Origin: JAZLIL01 sp045617405
Lineage (GTDB): Bacteria; Bacillota; Clostridia; Lachnospirales; Lachnospiraceae
Reading direction: 5' to 3'
NCBI GenBank assembly: GCA_045617405.1
Contig: JAZLIL010000080.1
Span: 1 to 5,606 of the forward strand
DNA length: 5,606 nucleotides
Positions within the stretch are counted from its first letter, which is position 1. Each line of letters starts with the position of its first letter. Shown here in pieces: positions 1 through 5,109 of this stretch. Under the pieces are notes generated by a model. That model did no database searches. It was not told where the DNA came from and saw only the letters and a program-made list of their open reading frames with translations. The translations under genes and the position numbers were made by a program.

Positions 1-1
1 G

Positions 2-1312
2 GATACCGTAACCGAACATCGTATGGCCATTGCAATGGCACGACAGGGCGGAATCGGTGTTATCCACAAGAACATGACAATTGCACAGCAGGCTGAGGAG
101 GTTGACAAAGTAAAGCGTTCTGAAAACGGCGTCATCACAAATCCCATTTTCCTCTCACCTGACAATACTCTTCAGGAAGCCAATGAACTAATGGCCAAGT
201 TCAGAATCTCAGGTGTTCCCATCGTTACTGACGGAGGCAAGCTGGTCGGTATCATCACAAACCGTGATCTCAAATTCGAGACGGATTTCTCTAAAAAGAT
301 TAGTGAATCAATGACTACAGAGAACCTTATTACAGGTAAGGTAGGCGTTACTCTCGACGAGGCAAGAGTAATCCTTGCAAAGGCTCGTAAGGAAAAGCTC
401 CCCATCGTTGACGACAACGGCGTATTAAGAGGTCTCATTACAATTAAGGACATTGACAAGCAGATCAGGTACCCCCTTTCGGCAAAGGACAATCAGGGAA
501 GACTTCTCTGCGCAGCAGCTGTCGGTGTAACACCTGACATTCTTGATCGTGTAAATGAGCTGGTTGATGCAAAAGTTGACTGTATCGTAATCGACACGGC
601 ACATGGTCATTCAGCTAATGTTCTCAAGACTTTCTCAATCGTAAAGGAAAAGTATCCTGACCTTCCGGTCATTGCAGGCAATGTTGCTACACGTGAGGGT
701 ACAAAGGCTATGATTGAGGCCGGCGTTGATGCAGTAAAAATCGGTATCGGTCCCGGATCAATCTGTACAACAAGAGTTGTTGCAGGTATCGGTGTCCCTC
801 AGATCACCGCCATCATGGAAGCCTACGATGTTGCCAGGGAGTATGGCATCCCCGTAATCGCAGACGGCGGCATCAAATATTCGGGAGACATCACAAAGGC
901 TCTTGCAGCCGGCGGCAACGTCTGTATGATGGGATCACTGTTCGCAGGAACCGATGAGAGCCCCGGAGACTTCGAGCTCTATCAGGGACGTAAGTACAAG
1001 GTGTACCGTGGAATGGGTTCACTTTCAGCCATGGAAGCCGGCAGCAAAGATCGCTATTTCCAGTCAAATGCCAAGAAGCTTGTTCCCGAAGGTGTTGAAG
1101 GACGTGTCGCCTACAAAGGAAGCGTTGAAGACACAGTATTCCAGCTTCTCGGTGGTTTACGCTCAGGTATGGGGTACTGCGGATGCAAGACTATTGCAGA
1201 CCTTCACGAGAAGGCAAGATTTATCAAAATTTCTGCCGCTTCACTTAAAGAGAGCCATCCTCATGACATCCAGATTACTAAAGAGGCTCCAAACTATTCA
1301 ACAAACGGTTAA
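2..1312 (+). CDS. guaB: IMP dehydrogenase, 5'-truncated by the window edge
   Basis: IMP dehydrogenase oxidises IMP to XMP with NAD+, the committed step of GMP synthesis in the cytoplasm. The reading frame is already open at base 2 and reads DTVTEHRMAIAMARQGGIGV, a conserved core stretch of the family, so the ATG at base 23 is internal and the true start lies left of the window. About 436 residues are visible; family members are usually near 485, so roughly 50 N-terminal residues are missing. Counting from that internal Met: a CBS-domain pair at about 33-150; the phosphate/catalytic loop GIGPGSICTTR with the catalytic Cys248 (bases 764-766); the GMGSLSAME loop at 330-338; the Arg344-Tyr345 dyad in KDRYFQ, matching the family's catalytic Arg-Tyr; and the flap VPEGVEGRVAYKG. 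All key residues are present. The gene ends with TAA and is followed at once by an intrinsic terminator, so it is the last gene of its transcript. Confidence 0.97.
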   Translation, partial: DTVTEHRMAIAMARQGGIGVIHKNMTIAQQAEEVDKVKRSENGVITNPIFLSPDNTLQEANELMAKFRISGVPIVTDGGKLVGIITNRDLKFETDFSKKISESMTTENLITGKVGVTLDEARVILAKARKEKLPIVDDNGVLRGLITIKDIDKQIRYPLSAKDNQGRLLCAAAVGVTPDILDRVNELVDAKVDCIVIDTAHGHSANVLKTFSIVKEKYPDLPVIAGNVATREGTKAMIEAGVDAVKIGIGPGSICTTRVVAGIGVPQITAIMEAYDVAREYGIPVIADGGIKYSGDITKALAAGGNVCMMGSLFAGTDESPGDFELYQGRKYKVYRGMGSLSAMEAGSKDRYFQSNAKKLVPEGVEGRVAYKGSVEDTVFQLLGGLRSGMGYCGCKTIADLHEKARFIKISAASLKESHPHDIQITKEAPNYSTNG

Positions 1313-1322
1313 TAACAAAATT

Positions 1323-1349
1323 GGCGGGTGCAGTGCACCCGCCGCTTTT
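1323..1349 (+). terminator. Intrinsic terminator of guaB
   Basis: A perfect 9-bp GC-rich stem, GGCGGGTGC (1323-1331) pairing with GCACCCGCC (1335-1343), with a 3-nt AGT loop, is followed by GCTTTT and an AT-rich stretch. It begins 10 bases after the guaB stop codon and is preceded by an A-rich run. This is a textbook Rho-independent terminator. Confidence 0.9.
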
Positions 1350-1363
1350 GATTTCATTGATAC

Positions 1364-1398
1364 AAAAAGACCTGATAATTAATTCGGTCATTCAGGTC
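1364..1398 (-). terminator. Candidate intrinsic terminator of the zinc-ribbon gene
   Basis: On the minus strand, GACCTGA (1398-1392) pairs with TCAGGTC (1375-1369) across a 16-nt spacer and is followed directly by TTTTT (1368-1364). The hairpin lies 48 bases beyond the stop of the leftward gene at 1447-1680 and would stop its transcript before it runs into guaB. The loop is long for an intrinsic terminator, and its upstream arm overlaps a competing hairpin at 1386-1405 (see findings), which lowers confidence. Confidence 0.6.
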
Positions 1399-1405
1399 AA
1401 TGACC
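1386..1405. repeat. Inverted repeat overlapping the terminator arm
   Basis: GGTCATT (1386-1392) and AATGACC (1399-1405) are perfect 7-bp inverted arms around a 6-nt loop, CAGGTC. The loop and one arm base are part of the terminator arm at 1392-1398, so the two structures cannot form together. In leftward RNA this hairpin would be made first. Confidence 0.6.
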
Positions 1406-1446
1406 AATCCGTCTATTATCCATCTGACAAATGTTGACTACATCAT

Positions 1447-1680
1447 CTATGATCTTCTGATAAAAGTTGCCTTGCATTTCGGACACGTTATCTGAATCTT
1501 GCCCTTTCCTCTTGGTACACGAACCTTCTGATTGCAGCCCGGACATCTGAAAATACGATGCTGAAGATTATAGGTTGCCTTCTGCGCAAATCTGCAGAAA
1601 TTCTGCCTTGTCCTGTAAATTCCCGCAGAAAATGAATCCATGTCGATCCCGCGCAGGAAATCATAGAAACGCTTTCTCAT
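1447..1680 (-). CDS. Small zinc-ribbon protein, function unknown
   Basis: This 77-residue basic protein carries a C-terminal zinc ribbon. CPGC (Cys46, Cys49) and CPKC (Cys66, Cys69) flank a short basic hairpin, RVPRGKGKIQIT, so four cysteines are placed to bind one Zn2+. The N-terminal 40 residues are polar and Arg/aromatic rich, with no signal peptide or membrane segment. From general knowledge, small clostridial proteins ending in a ribbon of the type RCP-C...RVPRGKGKI-ITCPKC are common, often with N-terminal membrane helices; this copy lacks them, which suggests a cytoplasmic form. The start ATG at 1680 has a good Shine-Dalgarno, AGAGGAG, 8 bases upstream, and the frame upstream contains no other start before a stop. 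The gene is divergent from the MATE gene and convergent with guaB. Nucleic-acid or protein binding is possible, but I cannot assign a role. Confidence 0.78.
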   Translation of the reverse strand: MRKRFYDFLRGIDMDSFSAGIYRTRQNFCRFAQKATYNLQHRIFRCPGCNQKVRVPRGKGKIQITCPKCKATFIRRS

Positions 1681-1760
1681 TCTGATTCTCCTCTCTGCAG
1701 TACCCGTCTCTGCAGCGATTCTACTGCCATCATGCTGTCAGACATGTCTCATGGCCAGTG

Positions 1761-1812
1761 ATATAACAACTATATAATACTACAACTGTTATATTAAGAC
1801 AACATTAACAGT
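1761..1812. promoter_or_regulatory. Overlapping inverted repeats, possible operator
   Basis: Two interlocked inverted repeats share an element. ATATAACA (1761-1768) pairs with TGTTATAT (1787-1794) with an 18-base spacer, and ACTGTTA (1785-1791) pairs with TAACAGT (1806-1812) with a 14-base spacer. They enclose the -10 and -35 of the leftward promoter candidate. The region is AT-rich, so chance palindromes are likelier than usual. Confidence 0.35.
1769..1797 (-). promoter_or_regulatory. Candidate promoter for the zinc-ribbon gene
   Basis: Reading leftward, TTAATA (1797-1792, 4 of 6 to TTGACA) is separated by 17 bases from TATAGT (1774-1769, 5 of 6 to TATAAT). Transcription would start near 1762, giving a leader of about 80 bases before the ATG at 1680. 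The two hexamers lie among overlapping inverted repeats at 1761-1812, as expected if a repressor acts here. This is a sequence match only. Confidence 0.45.
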
Positions 1813-1856
1813 ATTCCCCATATAAGAATAATAATTCGAAAGAGACATTTGCCCTC

Positions 1857-1885
1857 TATACATTTCAAATACCTTGTGCTATAGT
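1857..1885 (+). promoter_or_regulatory. Candidate extended -10 promoter for the MATE gene
   Basis: TATACA (1857-1862, 4 of 6 to TTGACA) is followed after 17 bases by TATAGT (1880-1885, 5 of 6 to TATAAT). The -10 is directly preceded by TGC, an extended -10 signature. Predicted start is near 1892, giving a leader of about 68 bases to the ATG at 1960. Confidence 0.5.
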
Positions 1886-1959
1886 ATGTTTTATTCGATT
1901 GGGATAGTATGCAAAAGACTGTTCTGTTGGGGGAAACAGTTTGTTTTGGAGGCAGTGAT

Positions 1960-3333
1960 ATGGCAACGAAAAAATACGAAATAGACATGTGTCAAGGACC
2001 AATCCTCCCTGCAATAGTCAGCTTTACAATACCTCTTATCGCATCGAGCATTCTGCAGCTGCTCTTTAATGCAGCCGATGTAATAGTAGTAGGAAAATGG
2101 GCAGGTGACGAGTCACTCGCCGCTGTCGGATCGACAACTGCCCTCATCAACCTCCTTGTAAACATCTTCATGGGGCTCAGTATCGGTGCCAATGTTCTTG
2201 TTGCAAAGGCTATCGGAGCCGGAAACGACCGTGATGTAACCGAGACTGTTCACACTGCAATCCTGACATCAATTATCGGAGGAGTAATTTTAGCCTTCAT
2301 TGGCATTGCTGTCTCAAAACCCGTTCTTTTACTGATGGGTACTCCCGATAACGTAATCAACAAGTCCTGCATCTACATAAGAATCTATTTTGCGGGAATG
2401 CCCGCTCTACTGTCCTACAACTTCGGAAGTGCCATCCTTCGTGCAGTAGGTGACACCAAGCGTCCCCTCTACTACCTGAGCGCCGCCGGAGTGCTTAATA
2501 TCGGACTCAATCTGTTCTTTGTAATAGTTTTTAATATGGATGTTGCAGGTGTTGCTCTCGCAACAATAATCTCGGAGATGCTCTCTTCGATTCTTGTCAT
2601 CCGCTGTCTTACTAAGCAGGAGGGGTGCTATCGCCTCTACCTGAACAAGCTGAAGATTCATCGTGAGAAATTCAAAAAGATTCTTTCGATAGGACTCCCC
2701 GCAGGTTTCCAGGGAAGTCTGTTCTCGATTTCTAATGTCCTGATTCAGTCCTCAATCAACACGTTCGGTGCCTATGCAATGGCGGGAAGTGCCGCCGCAT
2801 CAAACATCGAGGGCTTTATCTACGTTGCAATGAATGCACACAACCAGGCCGCCGTCAGCTTCTGCGGTCAGAACTACGGAAGCAGAAACTATGACAGAAT
2901 TAAAAAGGTTGTCATAACCTGTATCGCTCTTGTCAGCGTTGTCGGATTTGTTCTCGGCCTTGCCGCCTATCTTCTCGGGCCTTCGCTTCTGTCAATTTAC
3001 ACTGACACACAGGAATCGATTGACTACGGTATGATAAGACTTTTCTACATCTGTATCCTCTACTTCACATGCGGAATTATGGACACAATGGTCGGAGCAC
3101 TTCGTGGTCTTTGCTACACCATCTCGCCCATGATTATTACGCTCCTCGGAGTCTGCGGATTCAGAATTATTTACATCTTCACCGTATTCAAACTGTTCCC
3201 CACATTTGAGTGCCTCTACCTGTCCTATCCTCTATCCTGGATTATCTCGGTCATTTCATGCACCATCTGTCTGGTAATTGTCCTGAAAAAAGTCAAAAAG
3301 GAGCTCTCAATACAAAACGTGCCTTCTATCTGA
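1960..3333 (+). CDS. MATE-family multidrug/cation antiporter
   Basis: This is a complete 457-residue inner-membrane efflux protein of the multidrug and toxic compound extrusion family, which exports organic cations or drugs in exchange for Na+ or H+. The length is normal for the family. Two homologous six-helix bundles are visible, split by the basic loop at about 218-240 (CLTKQEGCYRLYLNKLKIHR). Family signatures: Pro25 and Asp40 in helix 1 (SFTIPLIASS, FNAADVIVVGKW), GANVLVAKAIGAGN at 76-89, RAVGDTKRPLYY at 161-172, GLPAGFQGSLF at 245-255 opening the second bundle, and NQAAVSFCGQNYGSRN at 295-310. I chose the ATG at 1960 because GGAGG sits 7 bases upstream (1948-1952); an in-frame ATG at 1909 would add 17 residues without a good ribosome site and with no counterpart in the family core. 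The gene is monocistronic and divergent from the zinc-ribbon gene. The substrate cannot be told from sequence. Confidence 0.95.
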   Translation: MATKKYEIDMCQGPILPAIVSFTIPLIASSILQLLFNAADVIVVGKWAGDESLAAVGSTTALINLLVNIFMGLSIGANVLVAKAIGAGNDRDVTETVHTAILTSIIGGVILAFIGIAVSKPVLLLMGTPDNVINKSCIYIRIYFAGMPALLSYNFGSAILRAVGDTKRPLYYLSAAGVLNIGLNLFFVIVFNMDVAGVALATIISEMLSSILVIRCLTKQEGCYRLYLNKLKIHREKFKKILSIGLPAGFQGSLFSISNVLIQSSINTFGAYAMAGSAAASNIEGFIYVAMNAHNQAAVSFCGQNYGSRNYDRIKKVVITCIALVSVVGFVLGLAAYLLGPSLLSIYTDTQESIDYGMIRLFYICILYFTCGIMDTMVGALRGLCYTISPMIITLLGVCGFRIIYIFTVFKLFPTFECLYLSYPLSWIISVISCTICLVIVLKKVKKELSIQNVPSI

Positions 3334-3357
3334 TGCGAAAATGCCGTTTCGGTCATC
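3332..3357 (+). terminator. Weak hairpin at the MATE stop, possible terminator
   Basis: GATG-CGAAA (3332-3340) can pair with TTTCG (3347-3351) and CATC (3354-3357), with a 6-nt loop and a 2-nt bulge, followed by only TTTA. It overlaps the last two bases of the stop codon. The short U-tract and AT-rich inner stem make this a weak candidate, but no better terminator for the rightward transcript is visible before 3505. Confidence 0.25.
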
Positions 3358-3359
3358 TT

Positions 3360-3490
3360 TATCAGGATAAAAGGCTACTGTTCTTCTGTCTTAATCATAT
3401 ATGCACCGGAAAACATCTGTTATCAGAATGAAAGGCTGCTGCTTTTCTGTCTTAATCATATATGCACCGGAAGACATCTGTTATCAGAAT
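3360..3490. repeat. Two 61-bp tandem repeats plus a partial third
   Basis: Unit 1 is 3360-3420 and unit 2 is 3421-3481. They match at 55 of 61 positions, and a partial third copy (TATCAGAAT) runs from 3482 to 3490. Each unit begins TATCAG and contains the 8-bp palindrome CATATATG (3396-3403, 3457-3464) followed by CACCGGAA. In unit 2, TGTCTT (3448-3453) and AAGACA (3471-3476) form a perfect 6-bp stem around that core; unit 1 has one mismatch. The period is not a multiple of three, so this is not a coding repeat. The array fills most of the gap between the convergent MATE and amidase genes. Five of the six differences lie in the first 24 bases of the unit. Confidence 0.9.
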
Positions 3491-3505
3491 AATAGAGCTT
3501 TCGGC

Positions 3506-4897
3506 TCATCCGAAGAAACTGTTCATTCCGTTCACAATTCCCTTGACCATTTTGTTCTGGTAGGCATCGTCTGCAAGAAGCTTATCCTCGTCAGGATTAC
3601 TCATAAATCCCATTTCAAGAATTGTTTGCGGTACCTCTGTCCAGTTGAGTCCTGTCATCGTGTCTGTCTCCCAGACTCCCCTGTTCTTTTCTCCCGTTGC
3701 ATCCGCACACGCTCCAAGTATGCAGTCGGAAAGCTTTCTGCAGGTCTTATAGAGCCCGCCCGAAAACTCATTGTCCTTTGTCTGGCAGATGGTCATTATT
3801 CCATGCACACTTGAATCATTTGACGAATTGCAGTGGATTCTGATGTAGGCATCAGCGCCAAGGTCATTTGCAATTTTAGTCCGCTCGACATTCGAAATCG
3901 TAACATCGTTCGACTCTCTCGTCATCGCAACCCTGTAACCTGCGGCAAGAAGTGCCTCCTTCAGCTTCAGTGCAACCTTCAGATTAATCTTGTACTCAGC
4001 CCTCGAAGAATCATTGCAGCTAACCGTTCCGGAGCTGACCTTTGCCTTCATCTCGCTTGAACCCGGACCTAAAGGTTCATTGTCGTTCATCCCCTTTGCC
4101 TGATGACCGGGATCAATTACAACGAGCTTGCCGCCTGACCCATAGATTGTTCCGGCAGGAACCGCTGCTGTCTTTTCATCGGAAAGCCCGTTTCCTTTGC
4201 CATCAGCCTCATCACCTGAAGCAGAATCTTCTTTCGCTGCCTTCTCTTCCTCTTTTGCCTTCTTTTCAAGCCCGGTTGTATCACCTGTGTAGTCCTCGGT
4301 GTAGTGCGTCGCACAGAAACAAATTCGATTTTTGTAAACAATCTGTGTCCATTCCTCGTTGTAGGCAACCCTGTTAAGAACCTCTTCCTCTTCAAGCTGT
4401 GCTATCGCTTCACAATCCGTTGTTGCCTCGGGACGTATATTAACACCCTGCTCAACCTTCACCCAGTCATTTCTTGTCTCAAAAACAAAACCGTTGAGTG
4501 CTTCCTCGCTCGGAGCTTCAAGACCTGCGCGGGAATTGGAAGGATTGGCATCGCTTTCCTGCAAATCATCTTCGCCTTCAGTTACACTGCTGTTTTCTCC
4601 CTTACTTTCTTCGTCTGCCTCATTGCTGCCTGCCTCGCCGGGATTATCCGCTGAAGCATCACTGCTTTCCCTGTTTTGACCGTCTGTATCGGCATCCGCT
4701 AAATTTACGGCATCCGTCACATCCCCGGAACCCTTCTTTTCATCCTTTTTTGCTGCCTCTTCAGCCTGCTTTGCGGCCTTTTTTGCATCAATCTCGGGAT
4801 CGGGCTTGATTGCCACAAGAACTATCATCACACTTACAGCGATAATGAGTACACCAAGAACGGTAAACAGTATTTTATATAACGTAGACTTCTTCAT
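3506..4897 (-). CDS. Membrane-anchored N-acetylmuramoyl-L-alanine amidase with SH3-like domain
   Basis: This 463-residue cell-wall hydrolase cleaves the amide bond between MurNAc and the stem peptide of peptidoglycan, acting outside the membrane. Order of parts: a short basic N-terminus and one hydrophobic helix (about 8-30) serving as signal anchor; a long acidic, low-complexity Glu/Ala/Lys/Asp/Ser linker (34-130); an SH3-like domain (about 136-200, with GVNIRPEATTD and WTQIVYKNRICF); a second Glu/Lys linker (205-250); and an Amidase_3 catalytic domain (256-463). Zinc ligands are His265 (VVIDPGHQ), Glu301 (RAEYKINL) and His355 (YIRIHCNSS); the catalytic Glu428 sits in ILEMGFMSNPDED. All are intact, so the enzyme should be active. 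The ATG at 4897 has GGAG 7 bases upstream. The mgtE gene lies upstream on the same strand, with a 211-base gap filled by the palindrome array. Roles in cell separation, turnover or germination are possible; I cannot choose among them. Confidence 0.94.
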   Translation of the reverse strand: MKKSTLYKILFTVLGVLIIAVSVMIVLVAIKPDPEIDAKKAAKQAEEAAKKDEKKGSGDVTDAVNLADADTDGQNRESSDASADNPGEAGSNEADEESKGENSSVTEGEDDLQESDANPSNSRAGLEAPSEEALNGFVFETRNDWVKVEQGVNIRPEATTDCEAIAQLEEEEVLNRVAYNEEWTQIVYKNRICFCATHYTEDYTGDTTGLEKKAKEEEKAAKEDSASGDEADGKGNGLSDEKTAAVPAGTIYGSGGKLVVIDPGHQAKGMNDNEPLGPGSSEMKAKVSSGTVSCNDSSRAEYKINLKVALKLKEALLAAGYRVAMTRESNDVTISNVERTKIANDLGADAYIRIHCNSSNDSSVHGIMTICQTKDNEFSGGLYKTCRKLSDCILGACADATGEKNRGVWETDTMTGLNWTEVPQTILEMGFMSNPDEDKLLADDAYQNKMVKGIVNGMNSFFG

Positions 4898-4933
4898 GTG
4901 ATTTCTCCATACCTGTCAAAACGTCCCGCAGAG

Positions 4934-5064
4934 TGAAAGCGTTTTCACAGCTAAATATATCTTCCAGCAGAGTGAAAGCGTTTTCACGGCTAAATAAATC
5001 TGCCTGCAGTGTGAAAGCGTTTTCACGGCTAAATAAATCTGCCTGCATAGTGAAAGCGTTTTCA
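4934..5064. promoter_or_regulatory. Four cre-like / LacI-family operator matches
   Basis: TGAAAGCGTTTTCA occurs at 4934-4947, 4973-4986, 5012-5025 and 5051-5064. Each fits the known catabolite-responsive element consensus TGNAARCGNWWWCA bound by CcpA, and the wider LacI-family operator form with a central CG. They lie 36 to 167 bases upstream of the amidase start and just downstream of mgtE. If they are operators, the amidase gene is the likeliest target. I found no convincing -35/-10 pair here, so binding and function are inference; the same sequence could act as RNA hairpins. Confidence 0.45.
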
Positions 5065-5085
5065 CGGCTAAAATAGAAGCTGTCT

Positions 5086-5109
5086 GCAGTACGAAAACTT
5101 TTCAACTGC
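5086..5109 (-). repeat. Hairpin at the mgtE stop, derived from the fifth repeat unit
   Basis: In leftward RNA, GCAGT (5109-5105) pairs with ACTGC (5090-5086), and inside it GAAAA (5103-5099) pairs with TTTTC (5097-5093) around a single G, with a small internal loop between the two helices. It starts at the last base of the mgtE stop codon. There is no proper U-tract after it, so I describe it as a 3' hairpin that could protect or attenuate the mgtE transcript rather than as a terminator. Confidence 0.5.

Larger units (their letters stand above)
4933..5109. repeat. 39-bp tandem repeat array with conserved 16-nt palindromes
   Basis: Four near-identical units begin at 4933, 4972, 5011 and 5050, an exact 39-bp period. 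A fifth, decayed unit starts at 5091. Each of the first four opens with the same 16-nt pseudo-palindrome GTGAAAGCGTTTTCAC, then [A/G]GCTAAA, then a variable AT-rich part ending in a CTGCAG-like tail. The palindrome is identical in all four. The 23-base linkers differ at 5 positions between units 1 and 2 and at 2 between units 2 and 3; the unit 4 linker is 2 bases longer. The fifth copy has CGAAAACTTTTCA, having lost one base, and overlaps the mgtE stop codon (5109-5111). The array fills nearly the whole gap between mgtE and the amidase gene. Confidence 0.95.

Noticed and set aside
1692..1715. Direct repeat TCTCTGCAG (1692-1700 and 1707-1715)
   Set aside because: Two 9-base copies in a short stretch near a ribosome site; too little to separate from chance.
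1909..1959. Upstream ATG as the MATE start
   Set aside because: It is in frame but lacks a well-placed ribosome site, while the ATG at 1960 has GGAGG 7 bases upstream and gives a normal N-terminus.
3495..3507. GAGC-TTTCG-GCTC hairpin as the amidase terminator
   Set aside because: The stem is only 4 bp, overlaps the stop codon, and has no T-run after it on the minus strand.
3210..3814. Plus-strand open frames across the MATE 3' end, the 61-bp repeats and the amidase 3' end
   Set aside because: They overlap two strong genes, have no recognisable protein features, and arise from low stop frequency opposite real coding sequence.
4042..4809. Open frames opposite or out of frame with the amidase linkers
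   Set aside because: They are shadows of the Glu/Lys/Ala-rich linker codons, with low-complexity translations and no ribosome sites.
4914..4919. TTGACA on the minus strand as the amidase -35 box
   Set aside because: It lies only 16 bases before the start codon, so the matching -10 would fall at the coding start with no room for a leader and ribosome site.
4933..5091. CRISPR array
   Set aside because: The 16-nt palindromes are regularly spaced, but the sequences between them are near copies of each other rather than unique spacers, and no cas gene is visible.
4933..5109. Plasmid-type iteron replication origin
   Set aside because: The regular repeats resemble iterons in form, but no replication initiator gene or AT-rich unwinding region is nearby and the surrounding genes are chromosomal housekeeping genes.
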